Shown here piece by piece: positions 17,541 through 25,337 of a stretch of 55,451 nt of DNA. The translations under genes were made by a program, and so were the position numbers. Under the pieces are notes generated by a model, which was not told the origin of the DNA, ran no database searches, and saw only the letters and a list, made by a program, of their open reading frames with translations. Source of the DNA: JABSOG01 sp041583135 (GTDB taxonomy: Bacteria; Pseudomonadota; Gammaproteobacteria; Enterobacterales; Alteromonadaceae); NCBI GenBank assembly GCA_041583135.1, contig JBFHGJ010000030.1, forward strand, positions 1 to 55,451, read 5' to 3'. Within the stretch, counting starts at the first letter, position 1; each line of letters begins with the position of its first letter.

Positions 17541-17606
17541 TTCTTCCTTGGACATCGTCTATGAATGTTCCGGACTACATAGACATACCGTCCATCCCTG
17601 GACATA
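17541..17606. repeat. Palindromic intergenic element (REP-like)
   Basis: Two imperfect palindromes lie side by side: GTCTATG/CATAGAC arms around a 14-base loop containing TTCCGGAC, flanked on both sides by TGGACAT-type sequences, the right-hand one as TCCATCCCTGGA. The pattern looks like a short interspersed palindromic element of the kind scattered between genes in marine gammaproteobacteria. Only one copy is present in this window, so dispersal cannot be shown here. Confidence 0.45.
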
Positions 17607-17636
17607 AAAAAGCCCGAACTAATAGTGGGTTCGGGC
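17605..17636 (-). terminator. Orphan minus-strand rho-independent terminator
   Basis: Perfect 8-bp GC-rich stem (arms 17612-17619 and 17629-17636, 9-base loop). On the minus strand it is followed by seven T (complement of the A-run 17605-17611), a textbook intrinsic terminator. On the plus strand no T-run follows. The nearest genes on both sides lie on the plus strand, so the terminator has no known gene to serve. Confidence 0.75.
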
Positions 17637-17690
17637 AAATCTCATAGTGTAAATTACTGTCTTGGGGAGAAGTAATCTAATTTAAGTGTA
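17605..17690 (-). ncRNA. Candidate small RNA ending in the orphan terminator
   Basis: Upstream of the orphan terminator, the minus strand carries a second hairpin (arms at 17653-17658 and 17671-17676, ATTACT/AGTAAT) whose loop is C-rich (TCTCCCC), the complement of a strong Shine-Dalgarno. A weak promoter-like pair, TTTATT and TACACT 17 bases apart, ends about 10 bases before that hairpin. A transcript of about 70-90 nucleotides would result. The 429-base gap 17426-17854 otherwise contains only the palindromic element and the unremarkable leader of the next gene. Existence of the RNA is inference. Confidence 0.35.
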
Positions 17691-17854
17691 GATAGCACTG
17701 GTTGATAAATAAAGGACTATTTCGCACAAAAATTAGGCGTGATAAATCAATTGATTGCAAACGGTTGATTTGCAGATAGAATTGCTGATACTAAAACAAT
17801 GTGCTTTATTCGCGCCTTGGCGCACCCATATGATTGCGTAAATTGGACGGTTAA

Positions 17855-19084
17855 TTGCTAAATAAGATCTGGCTTTGGTTTTTTATCATCAGTTTTATCT
17901 CTGCCTGTTATGCATGGCTGGGCTTGGGCGATGTCACGGTTTTTGAACGTTTGGTCAAGTCGCTGTTTGAAATGTCGAAAACGGCAGTTACCATTGCCAT
18001 CGGTTTGGTCGGCGCTCTCAGTTTTTGGCTTGGGGTATTGAAAATTGCCGAGCAGGCAGGTTTGGTTGAAAAAGTCAGCTGGGCACTGACGCCTTTGTTT
18101 AGAAGACTGATGCCGGAAGTGCCAAAAGACCATCCTGCCATAGGGTCGATTACCATGAACCTATCGGCCAATATGTTGGGCCTCGATAATGCCGCTACGC
18201 CCATCGGCATTAAAGCCATGCATGACTTACAAACCCTCAATCCTAAAAAAGACACCGCGACCAATGCGCAGATCTTATTTTTGGTGCTGAATACCTCGTC
18301 AGTGACATTATTTCCCATTGCCGTATTTGTTTACCGTGCTCAGCAAGGTGCCGCTGTGCCGACCGACGTATTTTTGCCGATACTGCTGGCAACCTCGGCC
18401 TCAACGTTTGCCGGACTATTAGTGGTCAGCTACGTACAAAGACTCAAGCTTTATGACTGGGTAACCTTTGCTTATTTTGCGCTGTTTTTCGGCCTGCTGG
18501 GGTCATTGGTCACCTATTTGAGCCTATTGGGGGCCGAGCAGATGGCGCAGCAGTCGGCCCTTATCAGTAACTTGCTCATCTTTGGCTTTATCGTGTTGTG
18601 TCTGGTGTGGGCCAACAGCAAAAAGATCAATGCCTACGAAACCTTTATCGATGGCGCAAAGCAGGGCTTCGAGTTATCGATATCGCTCATTCCATATTTG
18701 CTCGCTATGCTGGTGGCTATAGCCGCTCTAAGGGCCAGTGGTGTGATGGATATGGTCATTGACGCTATCGCATATGTGGTTACAGCCCTTGGATTTGATG
18801 GTGCGTTTGTCGATGCGCTGCCGACGGCGCTGATGAAACCTTTTAGCGGTAGTGGGGCTCGTGCGATGATGATTGAAACAATGACAAGCCATGGGGTTGA
18901 CTCTTTTCCTGCTAGGGTCGCTGCGACCATTCAAGGTTCGACAGAGACGACCTTTTACGTGTTGGCGGTATATTTTGGCGCCGTTGGGATCCGCCATTCG
19001 CGCCATGCCATCGGTTGCGGTTTGTTTGCCGACTTAGCCGGGATTGTGACAGCCATTGGGGTGTGTTATTGGTTTTTTGCCTGA
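17855..19084 (+). CDS. SpmA/SpmB-type nucleoside recognition (Gate) domain membrane protein
   Basis: A 409-residue polytopic inner-membrane protein made of two Gate domains in tandem, like a fusion of the SpmA and SpmB proteins of spore formers. Motifs seen are NMLGLDNAATPIG in the first half and GSGARAMM with GSTETTFYVLAVYFG in the second, the latter typical of SpmB-like proteins. About nine or ten hydrophobic segments. In non-sporulating bacteria its role is not established; transport of a small molecule is the usual guess. The likely start is TTG 17855, since in-frame codons further upstream meet a stop; a weak GGACGG lies before it. Confidence 0.8.
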   Translation: MLNKIWLWFFIISFISACYAWLGLGDVTVFERLVKSLFEMSKTAVTIAIGLVGALSFWLGVLKIAEQAGLVEKVSWALTPLFRRLMPEVPKDHPAIGSITMNLSANMLGLDNAATPIGIKAMHDLQTLNPKKDTATNAQILFLVLNTSSVTLFPIAVFVYRAQQGAAVPTDVFLPILLATSASTFAGLLVVSYVQRLKLYDWVTFAYFALFFGLLGSLVTYLSLLGAEQMAQQSALISNLLIFGFIVLCLVWANSKKINAYETFIDGAKQGFELSISLIPYLLAMLVAIAALRASGVMDMVIDAIAYVVTALGFDGAFVDALPTALMKPFSGSGARAMMIETMTSHGVDSFPARVAATIQGSTETTFYVLAVYFGAVGIRHSRHAIGCGLFADLAGIVTAIGVCYWFFA

Positions 19085-19365
19085 AGATCGTAACGCGTTT
19101 TTGCTATTTTTTATCTAATCTATTGATAATAAACAAATTATCGACAATGTTGGCGGAATGGTGTTGGGGCGAGAAAGCACGCGAATTGTTGACCGTTTTG
19201 CAAAGTAGCTCTTGAAAATTTGTTACAATCCGATTACAGTTGTCCGGCGCGCCAGATGCTGGCCTGTATCGCGAAAGTAACATATTTCTCTTAGCATTGT
19301 TGGTTGGTTTTATACCGAGCTATGCATTTTTAGAGAATGCACATTAATCAGTGGAAACAGTTTAA
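19085..19365. other. Intergenic region, no gene seen
   Basis: This 281-base spacer separates the SpmA/B-like gene from the small exported-protein gene. I see A/T-rich stretches, a short inverted repeat TGCATT/AATGCA near 19322-19340, and no convincing -35/-10 pair or open frame. Confidence 0.4.
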
Positions 19366-19761
19366 ATGAAAACATTTGTGGGGATTGTGTTGACGTTCAT
19401 GCTTAGCTTTAGCGTGAATGCCGAGCAAACAATGAATTACCGGCTCAAAACCGTCGCCTCATATCTTAACTTTTATCTGCTCAATCTCAATGCTTGCGAA
19501 GATTTTCACCCGACGGTGCGTAAAAATGCGTTGGCAGCGGAAAATCTGATTTATCCGTGGCTCGAAGCCCTCAATGCCAAAATCATTACCCATAAGCTTA
19601 ATGACAAAGATAAAGCGGCAATTGCACAAACGGTGGTATTGCGTCGTGCCAGTCTTAATCAACAGATAGCCGACAACGAATTCACCTTGGAACATTGCGA
19701 GGCGATCATAGAAATCGTCAAGTCGGGTCTCGACAGTTCTTTGCTGAAAATCCTCAAGTAG
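19366..19761 (+). CDS. Small exported protein of unknown function
   Basis: I do not recognise this 131-residue protein. It starts with a clear Sec signal peptide (MKTFVGIVLTFMLSFSVNA, cleavage after VNA), so it is periplasmic. The mature part is mainly helical by composition, with two cysteines (NACEDF and EHCEAI) that could form one disulfide. It lies between two long spacers and is probably transcribed alone; its Shine-Dalgarno (GGAAAC) is weak. Confidence 0.6.
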   Translation: MKTFVGIVLTFMLSFSVNAEQTMNYRLKTVASYLNFYLLNLNACEDFHPTVRKNALAAENLIYPWLEALNAKIITHKLNDKDKAAIAQTVVLRRASLNQQIADNEFTLEHCEAIIEIVKSGLDSSLLKILK

Positions 19762-19879
19762 GCAAAATTTAAGCACTTTTGCACACCGAAAGGGCATAAA
19801 AGCGGTTAAGTGCTTCACATTTTAGATTGAAAAGGTTAACGTAACGTTTTTTCATTCAGCGTTAAACACTAAGTAGATA

Positions 19880-20350
19880 ATGTCCGCTTCAAAGAAACAA
19901 CAGTTTTATCAAGATTTAGCCGCACAAGCAGAAGGGCTACTCAGTGGTGAAACCAACCTCATTGCCAATATGGCCAATCTCAGCGCGCTTATTTTCGACC
20001 AGCTTGATGATGTCAACTGGGCTGGGTTTTATTTGCTCGAAGGTAACGAATTGGTGTTAGGGCCTTTTCAAGGTAAGCCAGCCTGTATTCGTATACCCGT
20101 AGGTAAGGGGGTGTGCGGTACGTGCGTTGCAACCGGTCAAAGTCAATTGGTCGAAGATGTTCATGCCTTTGCTGGACATATCGCGTGTGATGCTGCCAGC
20201 AACGCTGAGGTTGTCGTGCCGTTTTTTGACGGTGACGAGATAGTCGGTGTGTTGGATATCGACAGCCCCACCATCAAACGCTTTGACGCAGAAGATTTGC
20301 ACGGCATTGAAGCGCTGGCAGCTGTATTGCAGGCGGCCTGTTTTCGATGA
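19880..20350 (+). CDS. msrC: Free methionine-(R)-sulfoxide reductase (GAF domain)
   Basis: Reduces free methionine-R-sulfoxide, part of oxidative damage repair. A single 156-residue GAF domain with the fRMsr signature: WAGFYLL, LGPFQGKPACIRI, the cysteines of GKGVCGTCVA and HIACDAASNAEVVVP, and GVLDIDS. These are the three redox cysteines of the family (YebR in E. coli). It heads the gene order msrC-unknown-proQ-prc, matching yebR-proQ-prc in E. coli. Confidence 0.93.
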   Translation: MSASKKQQFYQDLAAQAEGLLSGETNLIANMANLSALIFDQLDDVNWAGFYLLEGNELVLGPFQGKPACIRIPVGKGVCGTCVATGQSQLVEDVHAFAGHIACDAASNAEVVVPFFDGDEIVGVLDIDSPTIKRFDAEDLHGIEALAAVLQAACFR

Positions 20351-20625
20351 AAGATTTGGTCAATATTCAAGACTTCTTGGTTGCGCCACATGAAATTGGC
20401 GACTGGGAAGGCGAAGAAGAACTGGTCTGCGATAAACTCAATGATTTATTGCATTATTGCTGGGATAGGATCCCAGATGATATGGATACCGACACAATAG
20501 AGCGCATGCTCAGCGGTATATGGGAGAATTTACGCGGCGACACGGTGTTGCTCGATTGTGAATTGGATGAGCTGCGCGATTGGGTTTCAACCTATATGGG
20601 CGCAGTACAAGACTCTGAGAATTAA
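20347..20625 (+). CDS. Conserved-looking small acidic protein, unknown function
   Basis: A 92-residue very acidic cytoplasmic protein that I do not recognise. It is rich in Asp/Glu/Trp (GDWEGEEELVCDKLNDLL, YCWDRIPDDMD, RDWVSTYMG) and looks all-helical with no signal peptide or membrane segment. Its ATG overlaps the msrC stop by 4 bases (ATGA) and it ends 11 bases before proQ, so it is translated in this operon. Position suggests a link to ProQ or methionine sulfoxide reduction, but nothing in the sequence proves this. Confidence 0.7.
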   Translation: MKDLVNIQDFLVAPHEIGDWEGEEELVCDKLNDLLHYCWDRIPDDMDTDTIERMLSGIWENLRGDTVLLDCELDELRDWVSTYMGAVQDSEN

Positions 20626-20636
20626 AGGTTTTATTA

Positions 20637-21362
20637 ATGGCAAGCAGCGAAAACATGGCTGATACCTCTGTTGAAACAACCCCTGAGGTTGCAAAAATCA
20701 CCGACGTAAAAGAAATCATTGCGTTACTGGCTCAAAAGTTTCCTTTGTGCTTTAGCGTTGAAGGTGAGGCCAAACCGCTTAAAATTGGTATTTTTAAAGA
20801 TATCGCTGAGCGCATGACTGACGAAGACAACGTCAGTCGCACCCAATTACGTCAAGCCCTGCGTCGCTATACGTCTAGTTGGCGATACCTCAAGTGCGTA
20901 GCCAAAGGTGGCAACCGTGTCGATTTGGATGGCGAACCGGGCCAAGCGCTCGAGGCTGATCATATCGAACACGCTGCACAGGCACTAGAACAGAGTAAAG
21001 CGCGTGCAGAGAAGAAGAAAAAACCCAGTAAAGATAAGAAGATTTACAAAAAGTCGCAATTAGATACTGGCGAAAGCGATAAGAAACAGGCTAAATTTAA
21101 AAATAACAAACAACGTTCTACGCAATCAGGCAAAAAGAACTTGCAAAACAACGGTGCCAAATCGGGCGCTGGTGTTCAGGCCAAGGCGAAGTTGTTACCT
21201 TTGACGGACGACACTAATCAGCCGGGCACAAGGGTTTTGGTTAAATTTGGCCAATCTCCGGTACCAGGGGTGATTAAGGAAGTCAGCAAAGGCGAGATCC
21301 ATGTGCAGCTCAATAGTGGCATGGTGATTAAAACGCGCTTTGAGAACATTTTCTTAGCCTGA
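20637..21362 (+). CDS. proQ: RNA chaperone ProQ
   Basis: ProQ binds structured small RNAs and mRNA 3' ends and affects osmoregulation and RNA stability. The 241-residue protein has a FinO-like domain (about 20-135: ALLAQKFPLCFSVEGEAKPLKIGIFKDI), a Lys-rich flexible linker (about 120-180, KKKKPSKDKK) and a C-terminal Tudor-like domain (about 185-241: GTRVLVKFGQ, GEIHVQLNSG). This matches E. coli ProQ (232 residues) in order and length. A second in-frame ATG at residue 7 is possible but has less support. Confidence 0.95.
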   Translation: MASSENMADTSVETTPEVAKITDVKEIIALLAQKFPLCFSVEGEAKPLKIGIFKDIAERMTDEDNVSRTQLRQALRRYTSSWRYLKCVAKGGNRVDLDGEPGQALEADHIEHAAQALEQSKARAEKKKKPSKDKKIYKKSQLDTGESDKKQAKFKNNKQRSTQSGKKNLQNNGAKSGAGVQAKAKLLPLTDDTNQPGTRVLVKFGQSPVPGVIKEVSKGEIHVQLNSGMVIKTRFENIFLA

Positions 21363-21388
21363 TTTTTTCTGCAAGTTTTGCGTAGTGT

Positions 21389-21415
21389 CCTGCAATATCT
21401 CAGTGGTATTGCAGG
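21389..21415 (+). promoter_or_regulatory. Intercistronic hairpin proQ/prc
   Basis: A perfect 9-bp inverted repeat (21389-21397 and 21407-21415, 9-base loop) lies between proQ and prc and ends 10 bases before the prc Shine-Dalgarno AGGAG (21426-21430). It has no T-run, so it is more likely an mRNA processing or stability element than a terminator. Confidence 0.55.
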
Positions 21416-21437
21416 CATGATTATCAGGAGTAATACG

Positions 21438-23474
21438 ATGGTATCAACTTTTCTCGGCAGACAGTCGCTACTGGCTATTTCGGTAATGTTTTCTATAGCG
21501 GCCAATGCTTCGACGTTGCCCACCAAAGACGACATTCCACAGTTAAAGCTACAAACTCAACAAGCCGCTGCTAGCAACCGTATCACCAAACTATTCACCC
21601 GCTCTCATTATAAAAACTTTGATCTGAACGACGATTTGTCAAAACAGGTATTCGAACGTTACTTTGAAAACCTTGACTACAACAAGTCTATCTTTTTGGC
21701 CTCGGATATCGATCGTTTCAAAGGCTATGAGAAGCAATTCGACAACGCCTTGTTTACCGGCGAGCTTGGGTTTGCCTTTGAAATATACAACCTTGGAATG
21801 CAGCGCCGCTTCGAGCGATTTGAATATGCCATGTCGTTACTCGAAAAACCGATGGATTTCGATAAAAAGGGTGACAAGTATTTCTTTGACCGCAAAGATG
21901 CCCATTGGGCCAAAGACAAAGCCGAACTCGACGAGTTATGGCGCCAACGGGTCAAATATGACGCTTTGAGTCTGTCGATGACCGGTAAAGAATGGCCGGA
22001 CATCAAAGAGGTGCTGACTAAGCGTTATAAGTTTGCACTCAAACGTATCACCCAATCGAAAAGCGAAGACGCGTTTCAAACTATGATGAATGCCTTCGCT
22101 CGCTCGATTGAAGCCCACACTTCTTATTTGTCGCCGCGAAGTGCTGAGCGCTTTAGACAGGACATGAATTTGCAGCTCCAAGGTATTGGCGCCGTTTTAC
22201 AGTCTGAAGAAGACTACACGGTGATCCGTTCGTTGGTGGCCGGTGGTCCTGCGGATAAGTCGGAAAAGCTCAATCCCAATGATAAAATTATCGGTGTGGC
22301 ACAAGATGGTGAAGACTTTGTTGATATCGTTGGTTGGCGCTTAGATGATGTGGTAGACCTCATCAAAGGCCCTAAAAACACCAAAGTTCGCTTACAAGTG
22401 CTCTCAGGCGCTGATGAAAGTGCCGAGAATGTACAGGAAGTCAGCATTGTTCGTGACATTATCCGCTTAGAAGACCGAGCGGCAAAATCAGAGGTGTTTA
22501 AGCCTTTGATGCATGACCTAAGCGCAAAAATCGGGGTGATCACCATTCCGAGTTTCTACAATAATCTCTCTCAAGATGTTGCTAAGGAAATTGATAAACT
22601 TAAAACCGACGCGGTTGACGGTATCATCATCGACCTTCGTGGCAATGGCGGTGGTTCATTACCTGAGGCCATTGCGCTATCGGGTTTGTTTATTGATAAA
22701 GGCCCTGTGGTTCAAATTCGTAACCATAATGGCAGAGTCGATACCAAAGCCGATACCGATGGGGTAACCTATTACAACGGACCTCTGACGGTGTTGGTTG
22801 ACCGTTATAGCGCTTCGGCGTCGGAGATTTTTGCGGCGGCGATGCAAGATTATGGTCGAGCAATTGTTGTCGGTGAGTCTACCTTTGGTAAGGGTACGGT
22901 ACAGCAGCATCGTGACTTAGGACGAATTTACGACTTGTATGAAAACCCGCTTGGCAGCATTCAATATACCATTGCCAAATTCTACCGCATCAACGGTGGT
23001 AGCACTCAGCACAAAGGGGTTGAGCCGGATATTCTGTTCCCATCGGCCATTGAGCCAGCGGATTGGGGTGAGTCGCAAGAAGACAACGCGTTACCTTGGG
23101 ACAGTATCAAGCAGGCCAAGTATGTGACTCAGGACAACTATACCCAAGACTTGCCGGAACTTAAAGTGAAGCATGACGGCCGAATTAAGGTAGACCCTGA
23201 GTTTAACTATCTGCAACAGGATATTACCGAGTACAAAAAGAACAAAGATAAGAAGTGGGCTTCGCTAAATAAGGCCGAGCGTTTGAAAGAGCGTGATGAT
23301 GCTAAGGCAAAACGTTTGGCCCGCGCCAATGAGCGCTTGAAGCGACTTAAAATGAAGCCGGTAAAATCAGTAGATGACCTGCCGGAGGTTTTGGATGATT
23401 TAGACCCGTTCTTAGAAGAGACTGCGCTAATCACCTCTGATCTTATCATGCGTGGCAAATACGCGAAAAAATAA
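21438..23474 (+). CDS. prc: Carboxy-terminal processing protease (tail-specific protease)
   Basis: Periplasmic S41 serine protease that trims or degrades proteins from their C-terminus, with roles in PBP3 maturation and control of murein hydrolases. I chose ATG 21438 (AGGAG 7 bases upstream); it gives a signal peptide (FLGRQSLLAISVMFSIAANAS). Order of domains: helical N-terminal part, PDZ around residues 220-310 (IGAVLQSEEDYTVI, GGPADKSEKL), S41 peptidase with DLRGNGGGSLPEA, catalytic Ser in YSASASEIFAA and Lys in FGKGTVQQ, and a charged C-terminal tail. 678 residues, as in E. coli. Confidence 0.95.
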   Translation: MVSTFLGRQSLLAISVMFSIAANASTLPTKDDIPQLKLQTQQAAASNRITKLFTRSHYKNFDLNDDLSKQVFERYFENLDYNKSIFLASDIDRFKGYEKQFDNALFTGELGFAFEIYNLGMQRRFERFEYAMSLLEKPMDFDKKGDKYFFDRKDAHWAKDKAELDELWRQRVKYDALSLSMTGKEWPDIKEVLTKRYKFALKRITQSKSEDAFQTMMNAFARSIEAHTSYLSPRSAERFRQDMNLQLQGIGAVLQSEEDYTVIRSLVAGGPADKSEKLNPNDKIIGVAQDGEDFVDIVGWRLDDVVDLIKGPKNTKVRLQVLSGADESAENVQEVSIVRDIIRLEDRAAKSEVFKPLMHDLSAKIGVITIPSFYNNLSQDVAKEIDKLKTDAVDGIIIDLRGNGGGSLPEAIALSGLFIDKGPVVQIRNHNGRVDTKADTDGVTYYNGPLTVLVDRYSASASEIFAAAMQDYGRAIVVGESTFGKGTVQQHRDLGRIYDLYENPLGSIQYTIAKFYRINGGSTQHKGVEPDILFPSAIEPADWGESQEDNALPWDSIKQAKYVTQDNYTQDLPELKVKHDGRIKVDPEFNYLQQDITEYKKNKDKKWASLNKAERLKERDDAKAKRLARANERLKRLKMKPVKSVDDLPEVLDDLDPFLEETALITSDLIMRGKYAKK

Positions 23475-23495
23475 GGATTGAGTTTAATCCATTAC

Positions 23496-23527
23496 AAAGG
23501 CACCTTTATGGTGTCTTTGTTGTTTTT
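23496..23527 (+). terminator. Rho-independent terminator after prc
   Basis: A 9-bp stem (23496-23504 with 23510-23518, one G-T pair, 5-base loop) is followed by GTTGTTTTT. It sits 22 bases after the prc stop and closes the msrC-proQ-prc unit. Confidence 0.8.
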
Positions 23528-23789
23528 GAAGGCGCGCTGCTAAGGCTATGTAGGAGCAAGCCGATGACGTTATATCCTGTTACAAAAACAAACGCCTTGG
23601 CATTGGGTGAAAACTGCGCGGTCGGCCGATCAAAGGGCGCTTGTTAGACCTTTAACCATTTCCTTTAGCGGCAAGACTACCTATAATCAATGCCATAAAA
23701 CAAAAGTAAATACCATAATGCTCACAAGCGATAGGGCAGTTAACTGTTTATCTGCGCTGAGTCTTTTTTGAAATACAAGAGAAAACTCG
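23528..23789 (+). promoter_or_regulatory. Upstream region of nhaC with candidate promoter
   Basis: The spacer between prc and nhaC. A consensus -10 TATAAT (23682-23687) has only a weak -35 (TTTCCT, 23659-23664) 17 bases upstream; transcription would start about 95 bases before nhaC. No gene is visible in the spacer. Confidence 0.4.
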
Positions 23790-25277
23790 ATGTCTCACAT
23801 CAAAACCCCAAAAGCGCCAACCATACTTGACGCATTGATACCTTTGATCATTTTGATCACCTTGTTATCGACCTCTGTTTATCTGTTCGGCTCCGATTCA
23901 TCTTATGGACCTAACCAAATTGCCTTATTGATAGCCGCCGGTGCGGCATTGATTGTTGGTCTAAAAAATGGCTATCAATGGTTTGAATTGGAAGAGTCCA
24001 TCGTTAAGGGCATATCGCTGTCACTTGGCGCCATCATGATCTTGCTGGTGGTCGGTTCTTTGATTGGCACTTGGATGTTGGCTGGTACAGTGCCGACTCT
24101 GATTTACTACGGCCTACAGGTCATTAATCCAAGCTGGTTCTATCCGGCTTGCTGTATTTTGTGTGCCATTGTTGCGATGAGTATCGGTAGTTCTTGGACA
24201 ACCGCTGCAACTGTGGGTGTCGCATTGATGGGGGTTAGTGAAGGGATGGGCTTATCTGCCGCTATTACCGCAGGTGCGGTGATCTCAGGTGCTTATTTCG
24301 GTGATAAACTCTCGCCGCTATCAGAGACCACCAATTTGGCGCCGGCTATCGCAGGTTCGAATCTGTTTGCGCATATCCAGCACATGCTGTGGACCACGGT
24401 GCCAAGTTTTATATTGGCAGTGATCATCTTTACCGTTATTGGTTTGACTTCTGATGTTTCTGGACAGTCAGAGCAAATTGCGAAATTTTCCAATATATTA
24501 CAATCCAACTTCAATATTGGCATCACCACTTTGGTGCCGCTATTTGTGTTATTGGCTTTAGCGATTAAGAAAATGCCGGCGTTTCCTGCCGTTTTTATCG
24601 GTGCGCTATTGGGTGGCCTATGGGCCGTCTTGTTTCAGCAAGACTTAATTGCGGCAATGAACGAAGGTAAAAATGGATTTACCGCTCAGTTGTCGTTGGT
24701 TTGGACGACAATGCACAGTGGTGTCAAAATGGATGTTGGCAATGAAAGCTTGAACTCATTGTTAAGCCGTGGCGGCATGGCCAGTATGATGAATACCACT
24801 TGGCTTATCATCACCGCATTGACCTTCGGTGGGGTAATGGAGAAAGTTGGGCTGTTGCGTAAAATCGTCGAGATCATTTTGCATGCGGCCAAATCCACCG
24901 GTTCAATGATCACCAGCACCATTTTGACCTGTGTTGGAACTAACTTGATCACTGCCGACCAGTATATGGCCATCGTAATGCCAGGTCGTATGTACAAAGA
25001 GGAATTTGAACGTCGCGGCCTAGATAGCGTCAACCTGTCACGCTCGTTGGAAGATGGCGGTACCATCACCAGCCCACTGATCCCTTGGAACACTTGTGGT
25101 GCTTATATGAGCGGTACGCTGGGTGTCGCTACACTCGATTACTTCATGTACTGCTTCTTTAACCTCATCAATCCGATATTGGCCATTTTCTTTGCTTACC
25201 TTGGTGTCAAAATTTTACGTTTGACGCCGCCACCCTCTGTGGCGCAAGAGGTAAAAAAAAATGAATCATTTGCCTAA
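23790..25277 (+). CDS. nhaC: Na+/H+ antiporter, NhaC family
   Basis: A 495-residue inner-membrane antiporter with about 11-12 hydrophobic segments. NhaC-family features are SIGSSWTTAATVGVALMG, SGAYFGDKLSPLSETTNLAPA (the conserved acidic and polar residues of the ion path) and near the end the LEDGGTITSPLIPWNTCGAYM signature. It exchanges sodium for protons and suits a marine organism. It is monocistronic, between a terminator before the spacer and one right after the gene. Some NhaC paralogues exchange malate/lactate, which cannot be excluded. Confidence 0.9.
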   Translation: MSHIKTPKAPTILDALIPLIILITLLSTSVYLFGSDSSYGPNQIALLIAAGAALIVGLKNGYQWFELEESIVKGISLSLGAIMILLVVGSLIGTWMLAGTVPTLIYYGLQVINPSWFYPACCILCAIVAMSIGSSWTTAATVGVALMGVSEGMGLSAAITAGAVISGAYFGDKLSPLSETTNLAPAIAGSNLFAHIQHMLWTTVPSFILAVIIFTVIGLTSDVSGQSEQIAKFSNILQSNFNIGITTLVPLFVLLALAIKKMPAFPAVFIGALLGGLWAVLFQQDLIAAMNEGKNGFTAQLSLVWTTMHSGVKMDVGNESLNSLLSRGGMASMMNTTWLIITALTFGGVMEKVGLLRKIVEIILHAAKSTGSMITSTILTCVGTNLITADQYMAIVMPGRMYKEEFERRGLDSVNLSRSLEDGGTITSPLIPWNTCGAYMSGTLGVATLDYFMYCFFNLINPILAIFFAYLGVKILRLTPPPSVAQEVKKNESFA

Positions 25278-25294
25278 CTCACAGTAAATTATCG

Positions 25295-25319
25295 AAAAGC
25301 CTGATATATCAGGCTTTTT
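25295..25319. terminator. Bidirectional-type terminator after nhaC
   Basis: A perfect 10-bp inverted repeat (25295-25304 and 25309-25318, TATA loop) with A-rich left arm and a T-run on the right. It ends nhaC transcription 18 bases after its stop; pepN starts 20 bases later. Confidence 0.85.
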
Positions 25320-25337
25320 GCTTTTTAAGGAATCGCT

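Noticed and set aside
17855..18318. Minus-strand frames opposite the SpmA/SpmB-like gene, considered as the missing partner of the orphan terminator
   Set aside because: They are antisense to conserved membrane-protein motifs, have no ribosome site, and are ordinary shadows.
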